Part shown: one piece after another, positions 8,179 to 13,951 of the stretch | Layout of the letters: the number at the start of each line of letters is the position of its first letter | Position numbering within the stretch: the stretch's first letter is position 1 | DNA from: JANNXY01 sp964472605 | GTDB taxonomy: Bacteria > Patescibacteriota > Minisyncoccia > Phycocordibacterales > CAIZIN01 | Direction of reading: 5' to 3' | DNA: 24,129 bases | Assembly (NCBI GenBank): GCA_964472605.1 | Contig: CAYYLG010000008.1 | Span: 1-24,129 of the forward strand | Notes under the pieces: generated by a model | What the model was told of the DNA's origin: nothing | The model's database searches: none | The model's input: the letters and a program-made list of their open reading frames with translations, nothing else | Made by a program: the position numbers and the translations under genes

Positions 8179-8269
8179 GGAAAATTAAATCAATTATTTT
8201 TAATTGTGATATTTGTAACATAGTCAAAAAAAATTGCAACTTTTGAAAAAAAAGTGTGGGGATAATTAG

Positions 8270-8755
8270 CTATCTAACTGGATTACAAGCGAAATATGTT
8301 AGACCACAAGCGATGGCATCATATTCATCATCATGCTTAATAGTCTTTAATTCATCTAGCTTAATTAAAATAGGGATCATTTTTTGTATCTGAACTTTGT
8401 CACTTTTGCCATTTCCTGTAACAGCAGATTTGATTTGGAGTGGAGTATATTCAAACACTTTAATATCTTTTGAAGCGCAGAGAGAAATGATTGCTCCGCG
8501 TGATTCAGAAACTTGCATAGCAGTCTTGGCATTATTTTGAAAAAACAATGTTTCAATAGATAGAACTTTTGGTTTATAAGTCTCAATGATCTTTTCTATA
8601 TAATCATGGATTTGTCCGAGGCGGATGGGGTGAGGATCTTTGCTCAGTGTCTTGAAACATTCAGAATGAATTAGTGTTTCTTTACCTTTAGGTTCTTTTT
8701 CCAGTATTGCAATTCCAAGTCTCTCGTACCCAGGATCTATAGCAAGGATTATCAT
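8270..8755 (-). CDS. ruvC: Holliday junction endonuclease RuvC
   Basis: A 161-residue resolvase that cuts four-way junctions symmetrically together with RuvAB. The RNase H fold start MIILAIDPGYERLGIAIL is clear. The four catalytic acids can be placed: D7, E68 (in VLSIETLFF), D143 and D146 (in HDDEYDAIACGLTYF), with the same three-residue spacing of the last pair as in E. coli. The TPLQIKSAVTGNGKSDKVQ stretch matches the DNA-binding helix region. It starts four bases after the yebC stop codon, so the two form an operon; ruvA and ruvB are elsewhere in the window. Confidence 0.95.
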   Translation of the reverse strand: MIILAIDPGYERLGIAILEKEPKGKETLIHSECFKTLSKDPHPIRLGQIHDYIEKIIETYKPKVLSIETLFFQNNAKTAMQVSESRGAIISLCASKDIKVFEYTPLQIKSAVTGNGKSDKVQIQKMIPILIKLDELKTIKHDDEYDAIACGLTYFACNPVR

Positions 8756-8759
8756 TACT

Positions 8760-9290
8760 TTATTCTACATTTGTATAAACATTTTGCACTTCATCATTCT
8801 CTTCAAGTTCATTTACCAGTTTATCTAAAATATTTAAATCATCATCACTAAGTTCAAGTGTGTTTTGTGGTTGCCATTCCATACCCACCTTTGCAAATGC
8901 CCAGAGTGCGGAACCAGGGGAGGCAATTTCAAAACCATTTTTAGATAAAATATGTTTCACTTCTTGTACCGCTTTGTTTCTGTTGTTTGTTAATGCTTCA
9001 ATAATGATTGCACAACCACCTGGGCCATAACTCTCGTAGACGATTGTTTCAAGGTTTTCCATTCCGCTTTCAGTCCCTTTCTTTACCGCACGTTCTATCA
9101 CATCCTTTGGTACATTATCTTTCTTTGCTCCATCTATAGCGTTTTGAAGTCCGGCAGACAACATGTTTCCATTAGACTTTTTTGACTCTACGCTGATGAG
9201 GCGAGCGTGCTTAGAATACACCTTACTTTTCTGTGCATCGGTTTTGCCCTTCTGCCTCTTTATTTGTGACCATTTGTTATGACCGGACAT
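8760..9290 (-). CDS. yebC: YebC/PmpR family protein, compact form lacking the middle domain
   Basis: A 176-residue member of the YebC family, DNA- or ribosome-associated proteins described as transcription regulators and, for some members, as helping translation of difficult sequences. The N-terminal domain is intact (MSGHNKWSQIKRQKGKTDAQK, then DNVPKDVIERAVKKG and YGPGGCAIIIEALTNNRNKAV). After SPGSALWAFAKVG the sequence jumps directly to the family's C-terminal block, MEWQPQNTLELSDDDL, and ends DEVQNVYTNVE. About 60-70 residues of the usual roughly 240-residue protein are missing, without a frame break. It lies first in an operon with ruvC. A weak promoter TTGATT-17-TACTCT ends six bases before the ATG. 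Confidence 0.93.
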   Translation of the reverse strand: MSGHNKWSQIKRQKGKTDAQKSKVYSKHARLISVESKKSNGNMLSAGLQNAIDGAKKDNVPKDVIERAVKKGTESGMENLETIVYESYGPGGCAIIIEALTNNRNKAVQEVKHILSKNGFEIASPGSALWAFAKVGMEWQPQNTLELSDDDLNILDKLVNELEENDEVQNVYTNVE

Positions 9291-9338
9291 GGGTTTAGAG
9301 TAATGAATTAAATCAAATCAATCAAGTCGAGGAACGTG

Positions 9339-9366
9339 TTTACATTTATAATTTATGTGGTAATAT
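9339..9366 (+). promoter_or_regulatory. Promoter of the helix-hairpin-helix protein gene
   Basis: TTTACA (9339-9344), 16-base spacer, TAATAT (9361-9366), ending nine bases before the ATG at 9376. The predicted leader is only about two bases. Confidence 0.55.
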
Positions 9367-9375
9367 CTGCGACAG

Positions 9376-10089
9376 ATGAATGCTTTAACCGTAGAACAAA
9401 ACACAGAGCTAAAAACCTTGATTGATGCCTGGGCCACAAGAAAAGGAATCCTGAAACCAGGAGAAATTCTGGTGGTAGATATTGGGGTTGTTAAATGTCC
9501 TGTCGTTGAATTGAGGGATACTGGAAAAGTTGATTCAACTATTCCGGTAACTGACCCAATGTTTAAACCTGGTGAAACAGCAGTTACTGATATCCAACAC
9601 TTATCACCATACGAGTTTTCTGAGGGTAATGTTGCCAGTATCCATCTAATCAGTGATTCTGGAGTAGTTACTATGGGCCAATTACTTAGGTTATCAGAGG
9701 AAGAAATTGGTCGTCTAGATCAGATGGGGCCAAAAAGAGTCAGTTCAATCAAGGAATACATCAGACTCTTTGGTTTTGGTTTTGGAACAAGATTGCCTAT
9801 ATCTGATAAAGAGCGGGAGGTGATTCTAGATCAGGAGCGTTTCTTTTTGTGGGGTGTCTTTGATGCACAAAGAGAAGTCGATGATGTATTGAAAAAATAC
9901 AAAATTGAAAACGTTTTTGATCTCCGTTGTTTAACCAGATCTACCGCACAATTGTTTGTGGACGATCTTAATAAAATGGGTGATAAAAAACGGTTCGAGT
10001 TTAAAATTTACGGCAGGTGGTATTCAAAAATCGATTTGGAAGGACTAGAGCTCTACATGAAAAGTCTCGATCTCACTTTTGCACAATAG
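9376..10089 (+). CDS. Unrecognised protein with an RNA polymerase alpha-CTD-like helix-hairpin-helix
   Basis: Encodes 237 soluble residues. I do not recognise the whole protein. Residues about 96-138 (VVTMGQLLRLSEEEIGRL, then DQMGPKRVSSIKEYIRLFGFGFG) closely follow the pattern of the C-terminal domain of the RNA polymerase alpha subunit: a theme of 'level, acidic helix, L-x-x-M-G-x-K-x-x-x-x-I, helix, GF.FG'. That fold is a helix-hairpin-helix that binds DNA backbone or partner proteins. The N-terminal part is beta-rich, and the C-terminal part (about 145-237) contains helices and an FEFKIYGRWYSKIDLEGLELY segment. It lies between yebC (divergent) and ruvB (convergent, 14 bases apart). A nucleic-acid-binding role is inference. 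Confidence 0.75.
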   Translation: MNALTVEQNTELKTLIDAWATRKGILKPGEILVVDIGVVKCPVVELRDTGKVDSTIPVTDPMFKPGETAVTDIQHLSPYEFSEGNVASIHLISDSGVVTMGQLLRLSEEEIGRLDQMGPKRVSSIKEYIRLFGFGFGTRLPISDKEREVILDQERFFLWGVFDAQREVDDVLKKYKIENVFDLRCLTRSTAQLFVDDLNKMGDKKRFEFKIYGRWYSKIDLEGLELYMKSLDLTFAQ

Positions 10090-10103
10090 TGTGAGTGAGA
10101 ATT

Positions 10104-11108
10104 TTATTTAATCGGTGGATCGATATCTAAATGCTTATATCCTTTATTAGTTAAGATGCGTCCGCGGGGAGTACGTTCGATAAATCCGATCTGGATGAGG
10201 TAGGGCTCGTTAAATTCCTCGATAGTCGATGGTTCCTCTGCTAGAGACATAGCGAGAGTAGAGAGACCAACAGGACCACCATTGTACTTGTCTACAAGAG
10301 TCTTGAGTATTGCTTGGTCACTTTGTGTAAGTCCCGCACCATCAATACCAAGGAGTTCCAGAGTTTTGTCTGCAATAGCTTTAGATAAATCAGTTTTATT
10401 GATTTGTGCATAGTCACGACAACGCTTGAGTAGGTAGTTTGCTGTACGGGGAGTTGATCTGCTTCTCTTGGCTATCTCATGAGATGCCTCTTTGTCTAAA
10501 TTCACATTGAGGATCTTGGCGGATCTATGAATGATAGTTGCTATATCAGAATCTGAATAGAATTCTAGGCGGAAAACTCCACCAGAAAATCTAGATCGCA
10601 GAGGAGAAGAAATCATAGCGATGCGTGTGGTAGCGGCAATCAAGGTAAATGGTGGTAAGTCGAGTTGCACAGTACGTGCAGAGGGTCCCTTACCGATAAT
10701 GATGTCGAGCACACCTGACTCCATGGCAGGATATAGCACTTCCTCGATGGCTTTGTTCAATCTGTGTATTTCATCTATAAACAAAATATCTCCCGCGCCG
10801 AGGTTTGTAAGTATTGAGGCCAAGTCTCCAACTTTTTCTATAGCTGGACCTGAAGTCACTTTCATTTGTACACCAAGTTCCTTGGCGATGAGGTGGGCGA
10901 GAGTTGTCTTACCGAGGCCTGGTGGACCGTAGAATAGAATATGCTCTGGAGGATGCTTTCTCTCACGTGCAGCACCGAGGAGAATGGAAAGATTGTCTTT
11001 GATTTGTTTTTGACCGATATAATCTTCCCAGACATCAGGACGCAAAGTTTGGTCGAGGAAAACGTCATCTGGAACTGATTTTTCTGTAGTTTCTTCGTTG
11101 CTTGACAT
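10104..11108 (-). CDS. ruvB: Holliday junction branch migration ATPase RuvB
   Basis: The 334-residue AAA+ motor that drives branch migration with RuvA. TLRPDVWEDYIGQKQIKDNL precedes Walker A GPPGLGKT (61-68) and Walker B ILFIDEIH (108-115). The sensor/arginine-finger region ATTRIAMISSPLRSRF and the RSRSTPRTANYLLKRCRDYA block are all standard. The C-terminal winged-helix domain (GGPVGLSTLAMSLAEEPSTIEE, then GFIERTPRGRILTNKGYKHL) is complete. The ruvA and ruvC genes are not adjacent. The start is supported by a TATATT box ending seven bases upstream. Confidence 0.97.
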   Translation of the reverse strand: MSSNEETTEKSVPDDVFLDQTLRPDVWEDYIGQKQIKDNLSILLGAARERKHPPEHILFYGPPGLGKTTLAHLIAKELGVQMKVTSGPAIEKVGDLASILTNLGAGDILFIDEIHRLNKAIEEVLYPAMESGVLDIIIGKGPSARTVQLDLPPFTLIAATTRIAMISSPLRSRFSGGVFRLEFYSDSDIATIIHRSAKILNVNLDKEASHEIAKRSRSTPRTANYLLKRCRDYAQINKTDLSKAIADKTLELLGIDGAGLTQSDQAILKTLVDKYNGGPVGLSTLAMSLAEEPSTIEEFNEPYLIQIGFIERTPRGRILTNKGYKHLDIDPPIK

Positions 11109-11115
11109 AAAAATT

Positions 11116-11121
11116 AATATA
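11116..11121 (-). promoter_or_regulatory. -10 box giving near-leaderless ruvB mRNA
   Basis: TATATT on the minus strand, seven bases before the ruvB ATG. A second candidate, TGC-TATAAT (minus strand, about 11180-11188), would give a roughly 65-base leader containing an imperfect hairpin (GCGCTT/AAGCGT, about 11132-11148). Both are possible. Confidence 0.4.
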
Positions 11122-11204
11122 TGCTAGGATATACGTAGACGCTTAACACAAGCGCCTTTTTGTTTCTCCACATAATTTGATTATAGCATGGTAGAGACTA
11201 GCTT

Positions 11205-11365
11205 ATCCGCTTCAAAAATCTCTAAACAATAACCCTTACGGGCTACTGGTGCTTTTGGTAAAGGACGTCCTGGTTCCCTCAAAACGATACTGGGACTATC
11301 CTTAACTGCGCGCTTAACTTTCGATCTCGTTTCGAAAGCATTGTTTAGAGATTTCTGGTGCGGAT
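11205..11365. ncRNA. Candidate structured non-coding RNA of about 160 bases, class unknown
   Basis: A long closing helix is visible by eye. ATCCGC (11205-11210) pairs with GCGGAT (11360-11365); a 5x5 internal loop follows; then AAATCTCTAAACAAT (11216-11230) pairs perfectly with 11340-11354. Inside are three further hairpins: CCC-TTAC-GGG (11233-11242), AAGGA-c-GTCC with GGAC-ta-TCCTT (11261-11270/11293-11303), and CTTTCGA-7-TCGAAAG (11318-11338). The interior is more GC-rich than its surroundings. On the minus strand an extended -10, TGG-TATACA, ends just outside the closing helix (about 11377-11385), so I slightly favour that strand. It lacks the tmRNA, SRP and RNase P signatures I know. Its length and closed-helix form recall 6S RNA, but the multibranched interior does not. 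Confidence 0.6.
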
Positions 11366-11540
11366 TTTCTATTTGTATACCATTTCAACGATCTTAATAC
11401 CGTCCATATTACTTATGTATTACAGTAGAGCAACAAAGTAATCCACAGTTTTTGGTTTAACCATCTTTTAATTTTATTGTAAACAAAGCATTGACGCTCG
11501 TATCAAAATATTTGTAAGTAAATCTATAAAATCATTCATC

Positions 11541-11549
11541 TGGTATAAT
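11541..11549 (+). promoter_or_regulatory. Extended -10 promoter, leaderless start at 11556
   Basis: TGG-TATAAT; the box (11544-11549) ends six bases before the ATG, so transcription should begin at the start codon. No good -35 is at the right distance, which the extended -10 can compensate for. Confidence 0.65.
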
Positions 11550-11555
11550 TTTTCT

Positions 11556-12173
11556 ATGAAATTTTCACCAAACCCTAACTTTAAGCAAGAGCTTTATGAA
11601 ACTGTTAGACAAAAACTTAATAAAGCGGCTGGGAACCCTATTTCAGAATCTCGCCTAAAGGATTTAAATGATGAAGCAACAAGACTTGGTGGGAGGTCTG
11701 ATAAAGAAGCTTGGGATAGGGAAGAACAAATCCAAAATGAAATTTTAGAATCTAGTGTGGTGTCAGATAATTTAATTGAGTTCAGAGAAGTATTGAGACA
11801 AGTTGCAGAAATGTGTGGTCAAGATGAAGAATTTGTTACGGATCTATTGGCTCACGAGAATGCTCACGGAAATGTAGCAGAAGCAACTGGTCACGATTGG
11901 GTTGGGTACGTTGCTGTATTTATAAAAGATGAAATTGGTAGGTTGGTGAGTGTACAACCAGCACATTTTTTAAAATCTAATAGAAAGTGGGGAAAAATTG
12001 AAACAATCTTAAAAAGGATTATGGTAACTGATGCTCCTAGGATTTACGATAATGCACTATCTCCAGGGGATGAAGAAGATTTAAAAAGAGATAGAGCTGC
12101 TATTTTTGAAATGGAAAGGTTTGATAAGGAAAAGATAACTAGGATTAAAAAAGAATTAGGTATGAATGAATAA
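11556..12173 (+). CDS. Unrecognised small protein with an HEXXH motif
   Basis: Encodes 205 residues with no signal peptide or membrane segment, and strongly charged. The centre reads FVTDLLAHENAHGNVAEATG, with H100-E101-x-x-H104, the zinc-binding motif of gluzincin-type metallopeptidases and some non-proteolytic relatives; H113 (in TGHDWVGY) is a possible third ligand. The segment after it (about 115-140) is beta-like. The ends are helical and Lys/Glu-rich. I know no family of this size that fits throughout. A metal-dependent hydrolase role is inference from one short motif. The gene downstream (GrpB family) starts 36 bases later in the same direction, so the two may be co-transcribed. Confidence 0.75.
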   Translation: MKFSPNPNFKQELYETVRQKLNKAAGNPISESRLKDLNDEATRLGGRSDKEAWDREEQIQNEILESSVVSDNLIEFREVLRQVAEMCGQDEEFVTDLLAHENAHGNVAEATGHDWVGYVAVFIKDEIGRLVSVQPAHFLKSNRKWGKIETILKRIMVTDAPRIYDNALSPGDEEDLKRDRAAIFEMERFDKEKITRIKKELGMNE

Positions 12174-12209
12174 TTATTTTTTAATTTAAATCAATAATAC
12201 TAATCAAAT

Positions 12210-12728
12210 ATGTCATACACAATATCTGAATACGATCCTACGTGGCCAATTAAATTTGCAGAGATTAAAAAAGTTTTTAGTGAAGTCTTTGGTACAAAAG
12301 CATTAAAAATAGAACATGTAGGAAGCACTTCAATTCCAGGAATGAAAGCTAAACCACTCATCGATGTTTTAATTTTGGTTAATAGTATTGATGATTTGGA
12401 AAATGAAAAGCAGAAAGCCAGGGAACTTGGGTATGAAGTAAGGGAAAAGGTTCTGACACCGCAGTCTATCCTCTTTGAGAAAAGAATTAATGGAGTAAAA
12501 ACAGAAAACATTCATGTGTTTGAAGAATCAGATAAGTCAGAACAATTCCTGGTGATGAAGGAGTATTATTTAACTCATCCTGAGATTGTTAAACAGTACG
12601 AGGATTTAAAAGAAGAATTATACAAAAAGTTTCCAGATAGTTATGAAAGCTACAGGGAAGGTAAGCAAGAGTTTCTCAAAGAAACAGAACAGTTAGCAAG
12701 AGAGTGGAAGAAAAATACAAAAAGTTAG
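12210..12728 (+). CDS. GrpB family protein (UPF0157), nucleotidyltransferase-like
   Basis: A 172-residue protein typical of the GrpB/UPF0157 family. It opens YTISEYDPTWPIKFAEIK and contains the nucleotidyltransferase-fold core IEHVGSTSIPGMKAKPLIDVLI (residues 34-55), where GS and the downstream D-x-x-I are the catalytic-type positions. The family's later block (ENIHVFEESDKSEQFLVMKEYYLTHPEI, about 100-127) is also present. In other bacteria it is found alone or fused to kinases such as CoaE; its biochemical role is not settled. It ends in a strong terminator hairpin that begins in its stop codon. Confidence 0.92.
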   Translation: MSYTISEYDPTWPIKFAEIKKVFSEVFGTKALKIEHVGSTSIPGMKAKPLIDVLILVNSIDDLENEKQKARELGYEVREKVLTPQSILFEKRINGVKTENIHVFEESDKSEQFLVMKEYYLTHPEIVKQYEDLKEELYKKFPDSYESYREGKQEFLKETEQLAREWKKNTKS

Positions 12729-12760
12729 CCCCGTCGTTCGCTTACGCTACTAGACGGGGC
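12728..12760. terminator. Rho-independent terminator, probably bidirectional
   Basis: GCCCCGTC (12728-12735) pairs with GACGGGGC (12753-12760), followed by CTTTATTC. The 17-base loop contains a smaller GCG/CGC-type motif (GCTTACGC). It lies between the convergent grpB-like gene and the leftward gene ending at 12767. Confidence 0.8.
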
Positions 12761-12766
12761 CTTTAT

Positions 12767-13066
12767 TCATTGACGATAGTCTTGGGGATCCTCATCGCAG
12801 GAGCAGTAAAGCCCACCGCAATAAAGACACCTGTCTTCCTCTAACCATTCAATGTCTCGGTAGTATTTCTCCACTTCAGCCTCCCTCCATTCATTTTCTT
12901 CCTCTTCGAGCATTTGGTAGTAAGCTTCGAGGTTCCTCTGATCCTCTTCCAACTCTCGCTTATGCTCGAGTCTCTCGGCTTCCCAAATTTTGGGAGCATG
13001 CCATTTCCACCAGAGAATATCGTATGTGTTGTTGATGTACTCTCTAATCTTCTTAATCAGTTTCAT
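12767..13066 (-). CDS. Unrecognised Trp/Glu-rich protein with Cys-rich tail
   Basis: Encodes 99 residues. The N-terminus is basic and aromatic (MKLIKKIREYINNTYDILWW), and the middle (about 25-75) is a very charged helix, probably coiled coil, rich in Glu, Tyr and Trp. The C-terminus has four cysteines in a CxxC-x4-CxC arrangement (CLYCGGLYCSCDED), suggesting a small metal site. I recognise no family. It is preceded by about 164 bases of structured leader with a strong promoter, unlike its leaderless neighbours. A weaker TAGAAA box six bases before the ATG is a possible second promoter. Codon use looks ordinary. Confidence 0.65.
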   Translation of the reverse strand: MKLIKKIREYINNTYDILWWKWHAPKIWEAERLEHKRELEEDQRNLEAYYQMLEEEENEWREAEVEKYYRDIEWLEEDRCLYCGGLYCSCDEDPQDYRQ

Positions 13067-13230
13067 TTGTATTTTCTAATTCCAACGTATATTCGGTTGG
13101 GTAGAAAATATCATCCGTTCTTACTTCAAGTTACCTTAAAGCGGGGTAGGATGAATGCCTCGGTCTGCTCTGAACTCCCGTAATAGCAGACTATTGCTCC
13201 AGACCTCTGAAGTACGCCCACTTAATCTCT
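13067..13230 (-). ncRNA. Structured leader or small RNA upstream of the Cys-tail protein
   Basis: Read on the minus strand from the promoter at 13237-13264. AAGTGGG and CCCGCTT (complements of 13217-13223 and 13139-13145) can close an 85-base domain. Inside, AGCAGACC (complement of 13162-13169) can pair either with GTCTGCT (complement of 13185-13191) or with GGTCTG (complement of 13200-13205): two exclusive hairpins. TACTTCA and TGAAGTA (complements of 13208-13214 and 13122-13128) could add a pseudoknot. A last hairpin, CCAAC/GTTGG (13082-13100), lies 15 bases before the start codon. This could be a cis-acting riboswitch-like leader or an independent RNA. It matches no class I know. Confidence 0.55.
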
Positions 13231-13236
13231 AGTCTA

Positions 13237-13264
13237 ATTATATCACACTTTATATAAAAAGCAA
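13237..13264 (-). promoter_or_regulatory. Strong promoter of the structured leader
   Basis: On the minus strand, TTGCTT (complement of 13259-13264), 16-base spacer, TATAAT (complement of 13237-13242). The predicted transcript starts near 13230, just before the structured domain. Confidence 0.7.
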
Positions 13265-13279
13265 TAGTTATAATTATCT

Positions 13280-13903
13280 TTATTTTAATAGTATTATCCC
13301 TAGTTCCTCAACATTATGGGCTGTATAGTCTGGATTATTGGTTTTTAATTTTTCTTCACTGGTAAAACCCCAAGTAACCGCAATACTTTTAATTCCTGTT
13401 TCCTTGGCAACATCTATTTCGTGATTACTATCTCCAACAAAAAACGTGTTTCCCAGATTTAAATTGTATTCTTTGATTATGTTTTTAACGGGTTCTAATT
13501 TATCATTTGCCTCCGTAATAATTTCACTAAAGATATTTTCCAGTCCATACTCTTTTACTTCAGGAAGCAAAGTTTCAGGAAAATCAGAACTTACAACGGT
13601 AAGAAAATAACCTTTTTCTTTGCATTTATGTATAAACTTTACTACATCAGGAAATGAGGTTGCCCTCGGACAATCTTTGTCTAATTGTAATTTCTGGAAT
13701 AACTTTGACCTCTCCTCTTCGTTATAACCTTCAGACAAATATTTTTGATAAAAAAGAGCGGGTGGTTGTGTCCAATTTTTCCTGAATTCTTCCGTAGAGA
13801 TTTCTCTTACTCCGTGGTTTCTAAATATATGGTTAACAATCCACATTTGGTTCGTTACCGTATCTCTTACTACTCCAGACCAATCGAAAATAATATTTTT
13901 CAT
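13280..13903 (-). CDS. HAD superfamily hydrolase
   Basis: Encodes 207 residues from the ATG at 13901-13903, chosen because a TGT-TATAGT box ends six bases upstream; a longer reading from 13921 would place that box inside the gene. It starts MKNIIFDWSGVVRDTV. Motif I is D7-W-S9, so the nucleophile Asp is present but the usual second Asp of DxD is Ser. Motif II is VVSSD, the Lys motif probably lies in KLEPVKNI, and motif IV is FVGDSNHEIDVAKETG. A helical cap (about 17-85) fits the phosphoglycolate-phosphatase-like group. Substrate unknown. The Ser at the second position may favour a non-standard phosphatase or another hydrolase. Confidence 0.88.
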   Translation of the reverse strand: MKNIIFDWSGVVRDTVTNQMWIVNHIFRNHGVREISTEEFRKNWTQPPALFYQKYLSEGYNEEERSKLFQKLQLDKDCPRATSFPDVVKFIHKCKEKGYFLTVVSSDFPETLLPEVKEYGLENIFSEIITEANDKLEPVKNIIKEYNLNLGNTFFVGDSNHEIDVAKETGIKSIAVTWGFTSEEKLKTNNPDYTAHNVEELGIILLK

Positions 13904-13909
13904 AATAAA

Positions 13910-13918
13910 ACTATAACA
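13910..13918 (-). promoter_or_regulatory. Extended -10 promoter of the HAD gene, leaderless
   Basis: Minus-strand TGT-TATAGT; the hexamer (13910-13915) ends six bases before the ATG at 13903. Confidence 0.55.
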
Positions 13919-13951
13919 CACTGATAAGATTCTAAATGTGTACTTAGTATA

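Larger units (their letters stand above)
11109..11555. other. 447-base gap without a protein gene
   Basis: The left 90 bases hold ruvB promoter candidates and an imperfect hairpin followed by CTTTTTGTTT on the plus strand (about 11132-11160). The middle holds the structured RNA candidate (11205-11365). The right 180 bases are AT-rich and end with the promoter of the gene at 11556. No ORF with coding character was found. Confidence 0.7.

Noticed and set aside
7968..8246. His/Pro/Leu-rich plus-strand frame
   Set aside because: It is the antisense of the acidic protein gene and crosses the terminator; its composition is just the complement of Asp/Glu codons.
11205..11365. tmRNA or RNase P RNA
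   Set aside because: No tRNA-like ends, tag ORF, or GAGGAAAGTCC-type core was found; the length is also too small.
11435..11444. DnaA-box-like AATCCACA in the gap upstream of 11556
   Set aside because: A single imperfect site, far from the origin block, expected by chance in AT-rich DNA.
12736..12752. Possible small repeat family in the terminator loop (GCTTACGC)
   Set aside because: Only one clear copy in this window; a short palindromic loop alone is not evidence of a repeat.
13139..13223. SRP (4.5S) RNA
   Set aside because: A GGGA tetraloop-like piece and AGCAG are present, but the conserved GGAAGGAAGCAGC-type helix 8 and its loops are not.
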